Assembly: GCA_002478575.1 (NCBI GenBank)
Contig: DLOX01000291.1
Location: forward strand, 26,694 to 51,873
Direction: 5' to 3'
DNA: 25,180 nt
Origin: Sphingomonadales bacterium UBA7473
GTDB lineage: Bacteria; Pseudomonadota; Alphaproteobacteria; Sphingomonadales; Sphingomonadaceae
A program made the translations under genes and the position numbers. The notes below the pieces were generated by a model. That model saw only the letters and a list, made by a program, of their open reading frames with translations. It had not been told where the DNA came from and did not search any database. This document shows, one piece after another, positions 9,285-17,297 of the stretch. Each line of letters starts with the position of its first letter. The first letter of the stretch is position 1.

Positions 9285-11070
9285 AAGGGAGGATGTTGGT
9301 GGTAAGTGAGGCGAGGAAACGAGGATCGCGGCGTTTCGTCTCGCCGGGGAGTATCGTGCGCGGCAGGGCCACAGACAGGTCAAGCCGTGCGCGCGAAGCA
9401 ATGCCGATCCGCATCCCACCGCCGATTGATCTCAGCTTTTGAGGGTTGCGAATAGGAGAGGCGCGATCCCAAACCCAAGCATTGTCTGCAAAGACATAGG
9501 GCTGAACGTCAAAGATGCTCTTAGGGCTGAGGCGGAATGTATCGAGCTTCACTTCGGTTTGGAAACCGGCTCCGCGATCGCCCACAATCGAACCGGGATC
9601 AAATCCGCGGCCAATTGAATAGTTGCCGGTTGAGAATTGCTCAAACGCAAAAAGAGCCGAAGAGCTTGTCTGGACGCGGGGGGAGAAGCTCACTGTGAGT
9701 TTCCGGATCGGACGCAGCTCTACATTGGCAGAGGCGCGGAATACCGTTGCCGTTGGGTTTCCGTCGATCAGGCTGGGGCCTATAAATGAGGGCAGAGAGC
9801 AGATCGCGAGGTTCTTGCCGCAGTTCAAGCTGGCGCCCAGAATGTCCAAGCCTTTTCTGGCTTCAATCGATCCATTCATGCGCCAGCCAACATTGCCACT
9901 GGGGCCAACGCCCTTCAAATCAACCGCATCAGCATCAAGACGGAGATAACCGACCCTGACCCGGTCTTCGCTTAGTGGTGCGCCCGCAAAGGCCACGCGC
10001 TGATTGATCAGGTCAACACCCAAAGCGCCGCGCAATGTGAAGGCTTGGCGACGGATGAACGGGTAGCTGGCCTCTGCGTTCAGAAACAAAGTACGCGCGC
10101 TAACGTCTGGAATGGTTGGGCCCAAGTCGGGTTTGGTCCAAGCATAGGTCATGCGCCCGCCGAAGCGCAGGCCATTCTTTCCAATCAGAAAGTCATGCCC
10201 AAACTGAGCGATATGCTGTTCGCTGAAATCACTTGTGCTATAATAAGCGAGCATCGTGCGATCGCCCATGCCGGTCAGTCCGTTAAAGACCGCGCGGACT
10301 TGGCCGCCAATGCGACCAGTGCTTCGCGTTCCAAGATTCTGTGTGCTGAAATCAACCGTGAATGGTGTGCGCCGCAGCGTGACTTCACCAATCATTTCGC
10401 CAGCGCCAGTGCCTGCCGGTTTCAGGGCGAGGCGGACTTCATAGCCTGGAATATCCCGAGCCAAGAGGAGATAGCGTTCGGCGCGGTAACGATTGAACAG
10501 CTCACCATCGGCGAGCTTGGAGAGAAAACCTTCCAGCTGTCGCTCATTCGCACCAGCGTTACCGACGACGCGGATGGAGGTCACTTTGGCATAGAGAACC
10601 TCGAAGGCCACAGCGCCTTCTTCGATCTTCTGGGTAGGGACCTGAACCGCCGCAATATAGCCCATGGCGCGGAGCTTCGTCGCAGCAGCATCGCGGATAC
10701 GACAGACAACTTCGATGGGCTGTTCTGTGCCAATATAGTCAGAATAAGTGGAAGCGAGCTCAGCGGCGGGGACGGGCCCCAAATTGCGGAATGATGCGGA
10801 GGTAAGCTTGAGTTTGATATTCTGATAGGCAGGATCGTCTAACGCGCAGGGCGAGCGTTCAACATCGCCCTCGACCTTCAAGCGCGGTTTGGCTGTTTCC
10901 TTGGTTGCTGGAACAGGATCAATATCTTCGCGGGTTGGCGTTGGCACTGATACTTGCTGAGCGAGGGCAGGCGAGGCGCAGACAACAGCGATGCCAGCCA
11001 GCAGACCAGACCTAAGACGCGAACTGCCGATATGGCCTTTGCGCCGCGCCTCCGCAGACTTCGCCCCCAT
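9271..11070 (-). CDS. Two-partner secretion outer-membrane transporter, FhaC/ShlB family (TpsB)
   Basis: 599 residues, a normal length for the family. An n-region of about 20 residues precedes a hydrophobic signal segment with likely cleavage after A37 (PALA|QQ). POTRA-type periplasmic domains span about residues 80-235, and a beta-barrel follows to the C-terminus. In the barrel, NLGTRSTG and FNGLTGMGDR (245-271) match the conserved ShlB strand, and IGRGFDPGSIVGDRG (486-500) carries the hallmark RGF loop motif that plugs the pore in FhaC. The start is ATG 11070-11068 with an AAGG box 7 bases upstream. The stop overlaps the tpsA start by one base. By family knowledge it recognises the TPS domain of its partner in the periplasm and passes it across the outer membrane without ATP. 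A Cys pair (C417, C424) lies in a barrel loop. Confidence 0.93.
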   Translation of the reverse strand: MGAKSAEARRKGHIGSSRLRSGLLAGIAVVCASPALAQQVSVPTPTREDIDPVPATKETAKPRLKVEGDVERSPCALDDPAYQNIKLKLTSASFRNLGPVPAAELASTYSDYIGTEQPIEVVCRIRDAAATKLRAMGYIAAVQVPTQKIEEGAVAFEVLYAKVTSIRVVGNAGANERQLEGFLSKLADGELFNRYRAERYLLLARDIPGYEVRLALKPAGTGAGEMIGEVTLRRTPFTVDFSTQNLGTRSTGRIGGQVRAVFNGLTGMGDRTMLAYYSTSDFSEQHIAQFGHDFLIGKNGLRFGGRMTYAWTKPDLGPTIPDVSARTLFLNAEASYPFIRRQAFTLRGALGVDLINQRVAFAGAPLSEDRVRVGYLRLDADAVDLKGVGPSGNVGWRMNGSIEARKGLDILGASLNCGKNLAICSLPSFIGPSLIDGNPTATVFRASANVELRPIRKLTVSFSPRVQTSSSALFAFEQFSTGNYSIGRGFDPGSIVGDRGAGFQTEVKLDTFRLSPKSIFDVQPYVFADNAWVWDRASPIRNPQKLRSIGGGMRIGIASRARLDLSVALPRTILPGETKRRDPRFLASLTTNILPWSDK

Positions 11071-11123
11071 GGATTTTCCTTCCGCCTGTAACTCGATGTA
11101 ACAGCGGAATTAGGCGAACATCC

Positions 11124-11138
11124 CTAACGTCTGGTTAA
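11124..11138 (-). promoter_or_regulatory. Candidate CtrA-binding site in the tpsB leader
   Basis: The minus strand reads TTAACCAGACGTTAG, which is TTAA-N7-TTAG. This is one base from the CtrA full-site consensus TTAA-N7-TTAA of alphaproteobacteria. It lies 54-68 bases upstream of the tpsB ATG. It is only a pattern match; no binding is shown. Confidence 0.35.
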
Positions 11139-11318
11139 GTATCAGAAGGAATTGGGATTATTTTCACTTAGGTCGCTCTTGCTGGCTGGGGCTGGATCCG
11201 GCGATAAATTCCCGTTCTTCATCCCGAAATCCACCCTGTCTCAATCTAAACCGAAGGGCAGTGCGACGATCCAGATCGATAGATAGATTGACATTTTGAG
11301 CATATTATGTTCTATTTT

Positions 11319-11342
11319 GATGATGATCATTCTCTCATCATC
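11319..11342. promoter_or_regulatory. AT-rich perfect inverted repeat, possible operator
   Basis: Arms GATGATGA (11319-11326) and TCATCATC (11335-11342) are perfect inverted repeats around an 8-base spacer. An overlapping 8-base palindrome ATGATCAT lies at 11323-11330. A TTGACA box sits 25 bases before the left arm at 11288-11293. It lies about 250 bases upstream of tpsB, and its function is unknown. Confidence 0.3.
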
Positions 11343-11696
11343 TTTCCCCAATTTTCGTTTGAACAATGGGCGGGGCTGCCGCTCTGGGGGTTCGTTTGTT
11401 GGCCGCGGTAAGCTTCGGCTTCAGGATCAAATTCAGTGTGAAGTTACGCGATTTTCTGGGACTTCTGGGGCAAGCCTGTTAGCCATGATGGCGCAGCACA
11501 TGCGATCTCGCAGGCGTCTTCTTTCAACATGGCCAACGCTGATGGGCAAGCCGTTCAAAATCGGATTTCACTGTTACCTTCGGCAGATTTCCGCCATTTT
11601 TGAGCAGACCCAGAAGAGCCCAATGCCGATCAACCCCAGATGACTTTAGAGTGAGTCGGTGCTGGCAATTACCAATCGATCAAAAGTCGCTCAAAG

Positions 11697-12179
11697 CTAA
11701 CTGCCCGAGTAATCGATATCGAAGCCCATCGCAGCAAACCAACGCCGATCCTTCTCAGCGCGCACGGCGCCTTGCTGGAGCACGATGGTGCGAACGGTTG
11801 CGCGCGATGTCGCCTCGCCATCCTTGGCTAGGGTGAGCAAGAGTTGATCAATAGCGTCTTGGATTGCGGCCGCGCGTGCTTCGCTAAGAGTGACAGTGGT
11901 GTCCGTCAGCAACCCTTTGAGGGCAGCCGTCGCGCCAGTCGTCTCTGAGCCGCCCTTTGCTGTTGCGGCAATGTCCGTGCCCATCCGTTCCAAGTCCGCC
12001 ACTTCTTCTGCCAGAAACCCCGGAGCGGCGTCCATTTGAGCAAGGATGATTTGTATATGACCCATTGCGAGCATGACCTGCTCTTGGGCAAGGCTCGCCT
12101 CTTTGGGGAGGGCAGGGAGAACTACGCCATTCAAGGCGCGGACGACGCTGCCGAGGCGGTCTTTGACGGAGGGGTTCAT
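11697..12179 (-). CDS. Conserved-looking small unknown protein, possible partner of the upstream kinase
   Basis: 160 residues, soluble, with no signal peptide or membrane segment. The predicted character is mostly helical, with an acidic middle (AEEVADLERMGTD) and a basic stretch near the C-terminus (RAEKDRRWFAAMGFDIDYSG). I do not recognise a family. The start is well fixed: ATG overlaps the kinase stop (ATGA), and an AAGGAG box lies 7 bases upstream inside the kinase gene. The overlap implies coupled translation and perhaps a complex. A parallel is the levulinate pathway, where the small protein LvaB is required by the LvaA kinase and is encoded next to it. Similarity to LvaB itself cannot be claimed from reading. 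It is the last gene of the seven-gene unit. Confidence 0.8.
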   Translation of the reverse strand: MNPSVKDRLGSVVRALNGVVLPALPKEASLAQEQVMLAMGHIQIILAQMDAAPGFLAEEVADLERMGTDIAATAKGGSETTGATAALKGLLTDTTVTLSEARAAAIQDAIDQLLLTLAKDGEATSRATVRTIVLQQGAVRAEKDRRWFAAMGFDIDYSGS

Positions 12180-13306
12180 GCGGGCGCTCCTTCAGACAGC
12201 AATTTGGCAAGATCAGCAACGAACATTGGGCCAGTCGCTGCGAGGAAGGTCAACAGGATGTCTTGATGGTTATGCTGTTCGCGCGCGGCTCGCATGCCCA
12301 ATGCCGAGACGAGGATATAGCTTTTCCAATCGTTGAAGACCTTGAAATAATGAAGCGTTTGGCGGTTCACTCGGTTGCCGCTTGCTACTTCATAGGCAGC
12401 GATGAAATCGTCTTCACCATCAAAAATGTCGCTTACCCGGAACACACCATCGATACGCGTTCCGAAGACAGGTTGAAGCAGCCAGCCGAGATCGGCGTGG
12501 AAATCGCCAATGTAACTCATTTCCCAATCGAGCATGGCTGTGACTTTGCCCGTTGCTTCTTCGAACAAATAATTGCCCGTGCGGAAGTCACCATGGACGA
12601 AGCAGAGCTTCTCGCAATCGGGGACATTTTCTTCGAGCCATTGAGTGGCGAGGCGAAGCACGGGTTCGCGAACAAGCGCATCTTGCTCCAACAATTCCTT
12701 CCAGAAATTGATCAGCCAGCGCGTGGCTTGTTTCGAGTCCGCAGTTGGTGCAGCATAGGAAGGCAAGTCCGCGCTCGCCCAATCGAAATTGTGAATTTTG
12801 GCGAGCATATCGAGATATTGCGGGCGAATTTGCCCCCGCAGCGGATCGCCGAGCACGGTGCCAAGACCAGTTACTGACAATGTCATTGTGCTTGGTTTGG
12901 GGCTGCCTGAGACCAATTCCATAATGACAGCTGGCCGTCCGAAATGATCACCTTCAGCATCAAGCCAGATCGGGCGAGGCACCGGGATCACGCCCTGCAT
13001 CGCGAGCAGGATTTCATATTCGCGCTGACGGCTGGTTTCGGTAATACCTTCCATCGGGTCCATTCTGAGGACGTAGCGCTCGGGTGTTCCGCTCGGACGG
13101 GTTAGTGTGAAGGAAAACTGCTCCTTGGACGCTCCGCCGCCCAGCCTCGCGACTTGGCTTACCGCTGCACCGGGCGCTTCAGATTGGAAGAAAGCACTGA
13201 GCAGACCAGCCACCGCTGCGTCAGCCTGAGGCTCATACGGCGGTTGACTGCGGCGAAGCTTCCGGGCCTCCAAAAGGGCCGCGAGATGCGGTTCTGTATC
13301 GATCAC
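12176..13306 (-). CDS. APH/ACAD10-type phosphotransferase (small-molecule or acyl-CoA kinase-like)
   Basis: About 376 residues from the chosen start. Kinase marks (numbered from GTG 13306): glycine-rich loop LGGGASKEQF near 55-64; YVLR on the strand that usually carries the ATP-contacting basic residue; Brenner motif VHGDFRTGN (237-245) with the catalytic Asp; and LDWEMSYIGD (259-268) with the metal-binding Asp. This pattern fits the phosphotransferases related to the kinase domain of ACAD10/11 and to LvaA, which phosphorylate hydroxyacyl-CoAs, rather than drug-resistance enzymes. The frame is open back to a GTG at 13339, but that codon has no ribosome-binding site. GTG 13306 has AGAGGAG 7 bases upstream. 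It overlaps the next gene by 4 bases and follows the TonB receptor gene. The substrate is unknown. Confidence 0.88.
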   Translation of the reverse strand: MIDTEPHLAALLEARKLRRSQPPYEPQADAAVAGLLSAFFQSEAPGAAVSQVARLGGGASKEQFSFTLTRPSGTPERYVLRMDPMEGITETSRQREYEILLAMQGVIPVPRPIWLDAEGDHFGRPAVIMELVSGSPKPSTMTLSVTGLGTVLGDPLRGQIRPQYLDMLAKIHNFDWASADLPSYAAPTADSKQATRWLINFWKELLEQDALVREPVLRLATQWLEENVPDCEKLCFVHGDFRTGNYLFEEATGKVTAMLDWEMSYIGDFHADLGWLLQPVFGTRIDGVFRVSDIFDGEDDFIAAYEVASGNRVNRQTLHYFKVFNDWKSYILVSALGMRAAREQHNHQDILLTFLAATGPMFVADLAKLLSEGAPA

Positions 13307-13313
13307 AAGTGCG

Positions 13314-13320
13314 CTCCTCT
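13314..13320 (-). promoter_or_regulatory. Ribosome-binding site deciding the kinase start
   Basis: AGAGGAG on the minus strand at 13320-13314 ends 7 bases before GTG 13306-13304. No comparable box precedes the in-frame GTG at 13339. Confidence 0.7.
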
Positions 13321-13347
13321 CTGCTCGGTCTTTGGTCACTAAAGTGG

Positions 13348-13375
13348 GGCAGGGCGAAGCAAACCTCGCCCTGCC
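13348..13375. terminator. GC-rich hairpin between the TonB receptor and kinase genes
   Basis: Perfect 10-base arms GGCAGGGCGA (13348-13357) and TCGCCCTGCC (13366-13375) flank an 8-base loop. In the operon direction the stem is followed by CCCCACTTTAG, not a run of T, so it is at best a weak terminator. It may be an mRNA-stabilising stem that sets receptor and kinase at different levels. Confidence 0.5.
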
Positions 13376-13382
13376 TTTGCTC

Positions 13383-15965
13383 TTAGAAGCGGGCTGTTAC
13401 ATCCACACCAAAGGTGCGCGGTGCGCCTCGTGTGAAATAGTCCTGATAGAAGGCATTCAGGTTCAGCCCATACACATAGTAGAATTTATTGGTCAGATTC
13501 TTGCCCCAGACGCTGACCGAATATTTGTCATCCAGCGTATAGGTCGCGCGTGCATTGACCAACCAATATCCAGGATTGCCGCACGCAATTTCGCGAGTCG
13601 CTTGCAAGACCAAAGTTCCCGTCCGAGGGCGGTCGCAGGGGTTTTGGCCGTAATTGCCAAAGGGATCGAAGAAATATTTTCCCATATATTGCGTGTCACC
13701 ACGCAACACGAGCTTGCTCCGTCCATTGTCAATCGCGGTCAAGTCAAACCCGGCTGAGAAGGTCACCTTTGGCGCGTTGGGGAAGCGATTACCATTGATG
13801 TTGAGCGTCAGACTCGATGGATCGGTTGGATCAATCGTATTGCCCTTATACTTCGTGTTGAGATAACCGAACGAGGCATCAAAACGCAGCGGCTCAGCGA
13901 CTTGAGCCGCCAATTCGGCTTCCATCCCATACACTCGGCCAGAGGCGGAGCGAAGGAAGGAGGTCGCCCCGATGATCTGGGCGATCTGCTGATTCGAATA
14001 GTCATAATAGAAACCAGCCAAGTTCAGCTGGATGCGATTGTCTGCAAATCGGGTTTTGAGGCCCGCTTCATAGGCATTCACTTTCTCAGGCTCCAAGAAA
14101 TAGACTTGGCTGACATCTTGATAGGCAAGGCCATTGAACGTGCCTGCGCGATATCCCCGGCTATAGCTTGCATAGCCCAGAATCTTGTCAGTGAACCTAT
14201 AGTCCAGCACGACGCGGCCAGTGAACTCACCGGTCTTGCGCTTCTGGTTCACGCGGGGCAGGCTGGCGTTGTAAGGGAAGCTATATGGCACGAGGCTTGC
14301 GATCACGCCGGTGCCGCCGAGATCATAAAGCAAGGTCCGCGCGTTGCTATATTTCACCTTATCCCATGTATAGCGCAGGCCCATGGTGAGGGTTAGCGCA
14401 TCGGTGATTTCATAGGCTGCTTCGCCATAGATCGCCTTTGATGGCCGGGAGATGGTGAACTCTTGGTCCGCAAGGATGGGACCAAAGGGCGCTGCTCCTG
14501 CCGCCGCACAAGCCGCTTGCGCTGGGGTTCCGCCTGCTGAGTTGGTTGTCGCCACATCATATTGGAAGGCCGCTAGTGAGCGCGCATCAAAGAAGCCGCC
14601 GGGGTTGATCACGATCGGAGCGCAGAAGCCTGGCGATGTCGGCGTCAATGCAGGATTGACCGCAAAGGCCGGAACCGTCCGCAGTGAGTTTCCAACGCCG
14701 ATGGGGATATTGTTGAAGGCGGCTGGAACGCCAGCACCGCGCAGCAATGGCCGCAAGAAGCCAAAGAAGTCCGGCTGGTTCTGTGTGTCGATTGTGTCTT
14801 TGCCATAGTAGAGGCCACCAATCAGTGAGAGGCGATCCCCTTCATAAGTGAGGCGCAGATCCTGATTGAAATTCTTGCTCTGCGAATTGTAACGGATCGA
14901 GCAAATGTCGATGGGCGATCCATCGCAATCAAAGGGCGAAAGGCGATATTTGCCTTTGTCATATCCCGTGATCGATGTGAGCGTCAGATTGTCGCTAAGC
15001 TCGGCCTCAATGTTGAGCGAAAGCCCACGCGATGATGTAAAATATTCACCTGCTTGCTCGGCCTGGATTTCATTCTCTTTGAGCAACCGACCGCCCAGCT
15101 CTGGACGCGGGGCAAAGCGGGAATAGCCGCCTGCATTAGTCCGCCCGGCGAGATAGCCGATCCCATAAGGCACATCCTGACGCGGATCATTTTGCGCGAT
15201 ATACCCCTTCAACGTAATGTCGATGGTGTCAGTTGGCTTGAACCGGAAGGTCAAACGACCGGCATAGCTGTCGCTGTTCGCGAAATCATTATTGAGCGTG
15301 GGGTTGAACGTATAGCCATCGCCTTTTGTACGGGTGAAGGCGATGCGGACGCCGGCCTTGTCGGGCGACAGTGTGGCTTCAAGCGCACCTTCGGCTTTGA
15401 ACGTGCTATAATTGCCATAGCCGACCGTCAGATAGCCATTTGTGCCATCAAGGTCTGGACGGCGAGTGATGAAGTTGATCGCGCCGCCTGTCGTGTTGCG
15501 GCCATACAGCGTTCCTTGCGGACCGCGAAGCACTTCAACGCGCTCAAGATCGTAAAGCTGTTGACCGTGGCTTGCCCGGAAGCTTTGATAGACTTCATCG
15601 ACATAGACGCCAACAGGCGACGCGGTAGAGGCCGAAAATTCGTTGGCCACTGAAATGCCACGTAAGGAGAAGTTCGGCTGCGTATCGCCATAGGCAGACG
15701 TGACTTGAAGATTGGGGAGGGTGCCCATCAAATCGCTTGTTTCTGTCACACCGCGCTGTTGGAGTGCTTCGGCTGAGAAAGCGGAAACGGCGGCTGGGAC
15801 ATCTTGCAGGTTCTGCTCGCGTTTCTGAGCAGTGACGACGATTTCGGTCAGGCCTTGCTCTTCTTCGGCTGCCGCTTCTTGGGCAAAAGCAGGGGTCGCG
15901 CTTAGCACGAGTAGTGATGCTGAGGCCAACGCGAGGTCACGAATTGATCGACTGGTCTTGGTCAT
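13383..15965 (-). CDS. TonB-dependent outer-membrane receptor
   Basis: About 860 residues. The signal peptide is cleaved after A28 (TPAFA|QE). A TonB box-like LTEIVVTAQ follows at about 38-46, then the plug domain with DVPAAVSAF, LRGI and the conserved VEVLRGPQGTLYGRNTTGGAINFI segment type (key residues LRGPQGTLYGRN). A long 22-strand barrel region ends in a terminal Phe (VDVTARF). It belongs to the large sphingomonad receptor group that often accompanies catabolic genes and imports large or poorly diffusing substrates using TonB/ExbBD energy. ATG 15965 is preferred over the in-frame ATG at 15986 because AGAGGA lies just ahead of it and the signal peptide then has a normal n-region. It lies 28 bases after the phosphatase gene. 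The substrate is not deducible. Confidence 0.93.
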   Translation of the reverse strand: MTKTSRSIRDLALASASLLVLSATPAFAQEAAAEEEQGLTEIVVTAQKREQNLQDVPAAVSAFSAEALQQRGVTETSDLMGTLPNLQVTSAYGDTQPNFSLRGISVANEFSASTASPVGVYVDEVYQSFRASHGQQLYDLERVEVLRGPQGTLYGRNTTGGAINFITRRPDLDGTNGYLTVGYGNYSTFKAEGALEATLSPDKAGVRIAFTRTKGDGYTFNPTLNNDFANSDSYAGRLTFRFKPTDTIDITLKGYIAQNDPRQDVPYGIGYLAGRTNAGGYSRFAPRPELGGRLLKENEIQAEQAGEYFTSSRGLSLNIEAELSDNLTLTSITGYDKGKYRLSPFDCDGSPIDICSIRYNSQSKNFNQDLRLTYEGDRLSLIGGLYYGKDTIDTQNQPDFFGFLRPLLRGAGVPAAFNNIPIGVGNSLRTVPAFAVNPALTPTSPGFCAPIVINPGGFFDARSLAAFQYDVATTNSAGGTPAQAACAAAGAAPFGPILADQEFTISRPSKAIYGEAAYEITDALTLTMGLRYTWDKVKYSNARTLLYDLGGTGVIASLVPYSFPYNASLPRVNQKRKTGEFTGRVVLDYRFTDKILGYASYSRGYRAGTFNGLAYQDVSQVYFLEPEKVNAYEAGLKTRFADNRIQLNLAGFYYDYSNQQIAQIIGATSFLRSASGRVYGMEAELAAQVAEPLRFDASFGYLNTKYKGNTIDPTDPSSLTLNINGNRFPNAPKVTFSAGFDLTAIDNGRSKLVLRGDTQYMGKYFFDPFGNYGQNPCDRPRTGTLVLQATREIACGNPGYWLVNARATYTLDDKYSVSVWGKNLTNKFYYVYGLNLNAFYQDYFTRGAPRTFGVDVTARF

Positions 15966-15993
15966 GTCTATTCCTCTCTTGAACATATATTCT

Positions 15994-16587
15994 TCACTTA
16001 AATTCTTGCGGGATATGGCCGCTTTCGTTCACGCTGATCACGGTGAGCGCGTTCAAAGATTTTCCTGCCACACGCGTGATCGAGCCGTAAGAAGGCACAA
16101 AGCGTGCATCATGTCCCAGCCCGAGAGCATGAGACAGCAGGATGTTGATGGGGAAGCCGTGGGTAAAAACAGCAACAGTTGCTTGATCATTTTCAGCAAT
16201 CAGAGCTTCGAAAGCGGCAAGCGTTTCGGCACGAAAGCGATCAGCATCAATGCCAAAATAGGCAATGGGCGCTTCAAGAAAGCGCTGCCACTCGTCGCGA
16301 CCCTTTTTGCGGATCGATTCAATACTGGCATATTCGCCGCCCCACCGGTCGACCTCTCCAAGATCGGCAATATGTTCAATCGCCATACCAAGCGCATCAG
16401 CAAGCGGTTGCGCTGTTGCGTCAGCGCGGTGCATGCCACTGGAGATGATGCGGTCGATCCGCTCCCCTTTTAGGGCTGCCGCCGCATGTTTTGCGTGCTC
16501 GGTGCCGCGTGCACTGAGTAGAGGGTTTCCAGTATGGCCCTTAGTTGGCACATCGGGTTGGCCATGGCGGATAAGGATCAGCTGCAT
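15994..16587 (-). CDS. Histidine phosphatase family protein (phosphoglycerate-mutase-like)
   Basis: 197 residues, cytoplasmic, no signal peptide. The N-terminal LILIRHGQP (3-11) supplies the catalytic His8 and Arg7. A second conserved Arg is in SSGMHRA (R54), an acidic residue lies in LGEVDRWGGEY, and the second catalytic His is in VFTHGFPIN (H143). All catalytic elements of the superfamily are therefore present. It is 5 bases after the SDR stop with GGAGG ahead of its ATG, so it is clearly in the operon. By family knowledge it removes a phosphate from a small metabolite. Its presence in one unit with a kinase suggests, as inference only, that a phosphorylated pathway intermediate is made and turned over. 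Confidence 0.88.
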   Translation of the reverse strand: MQLILIRHGQPDVPTKGHTGNPLLSARGTEHAKHAAAALKGERIDRIISSGMHRADATAQPLADALGMAIEHIADLGEVDRWGGEYASIESIRKKGRDEWQRFLEAPIAYFGIDADRFRAETLAAFEALIAENDQATVAVFTHGFPINILLSHALGLGHDARFVPSYGSITRVAGKSLNALTVISVNESGHIPQEFK

Positions 16588-16592
16588 CGCGC

Positions 16593-17297
16593 CTAACCCT
16601 CCACCGCGCGGACTGCGTGATAGCCGCCATCGGCCTTCACATCTGTGCCATTGATCCAGCGAGCGTTGTCGCTCAACAGAAAGGCGATCACGTCTGCAAT
16701 ATCGGCTGGAGCGGCGTGGCGGCCAACTTTCTGCGCTGCCGCCGCAATGCGGTCCTTGCCTATGGACGCTTCGAAATCAGCGAGGATTGGTGTTTCAACC
16801 GGGCCGGGGCTGACGGTGTTGACTCTGATCTGTTGCCCGCGAAGCTCGACTGCTTGTCGCATGGCCCAGCGGTTGAGGGCAGCTTTGGATAGTTCATAGG
16901 CTCTTGCCCCTTCCATCACAGGGGCTGCCCCGCCGTCAATCAGGGCATCAAGCTGTTCCATTGCCCAATCGCAGCGGAGTGCTGTCACGCTTGACACCGC
17001 AATGATGGCAGATCCCGGTGACAGCTTTGGCAGCAAGGCCTTTGTCAGCACCATGGGAGCCCGCAGATTGACGGCCACTATGGCCTCTGCGTCCGCCGTT
17101 CCGGGCAAGCCAGCGACATGAGCAATGCCTGATAGCGGCGCTTTGATTGACGCTGCCACAGCGGTAATCTCGGCTGGGTTAGAAAGATCGCAGACGAAAT
17201 CCGCGCTATGCCGATCTAGCCCAACAGCCTCCCGGCCGATCCGTTCCATTAATGCCGCACCAATGCCGCTCGCTGATCCGGTGACCAATATCGTCAT
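16593..17297 (-). CDS. Short-chain dehydrogenase/reductase, resembling 3-alpha-hydroxysteroid dehydrogenase/carbonyl reductase
   Basis: 234 residues. The Rossmann fold nucleotide motif TGSASGIG is at 6-13, with D28 after strand 2 (GLDRH) suggesting NAD preference. HVAGLPG replaces the usual NNAG. The catalytic Ser is in VSSV (102/103), with Tyr134 and Lys138 in YELSK and the VSPGPVETP loop after it. A stretch of about 25 residues between the Ser strand and the Tyr helix (EQLDALIDGGAAPVMEGARA) resembles the Comamonas HsdA / coniferyl-alcohol dehydrogenase branch as I remember it. It would oxidise an alcohol made by the neighbouring P450 or a related intermediate. The ATG overlaps the P450 stop (ATGA). 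The substrate is not certain. Confidence 0.88.
   Translation of the reverse strand: MTILVTGSASGIGAALMERIGREAVGLDRHSADFVCDLSNPAEITAVAASIKAPLSGIAHVAGLPGTADAEAIVAVNLRAPMVLTKALLPKLSPGSAIIAVSSVTALRCDWAMEQLDALIDGGAAPVMEGARAYELSKAALNRWAMRQAVELRGQQIRVNTVSPGPVETPILADFEASIGKDRIAAAAQKVGRHAAPADIADVIAFLLSDNARWINGTDVKADGGYHAVRAVEG

Larger units (their letters stand above)
11071..11696. other. 626-base intergenic region upstream of tpsB, no convincing gene
   Basis: It holds the leader and presumably the promoter of tpsB-tpsA on the minus strand. A CtrA-like site is at 11124-11138 and an AT-rich dyad at 11319-11342. A 115-codon plus-strand frame (11296-11643) has a TTG start, no ribosome-binding site and a composition unlike protein, so I do not call it. 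No clear rho-independent terminator was seen for the unknown gene ending at 11697. Confidence 0.6.

Noticed and set aside
10045..10794. 249-codon plus-strand frame opposite tpsB
   Set aside because: The minus-strand frame is a clear TpsB with RGF and POTRA features; the opposite frame resembles no protein and has no start signals.
11296..11643. 115-codon plus-strand frame in the intergenic region
   Set aside because: TTG start, no ribosome-binding site, mixed Arg/Ser/Phe composition and no recognisable domain; a TTGACA box upstream is not enough.
12176..13306. Aminoglycoside-resistance phosphotransferase
   Set aside because: Motif context (DWEM, YVLR) and location in a catabolic operon fit the ACAD10/LvaA-type kinases rather than drug-modifying enzymes.
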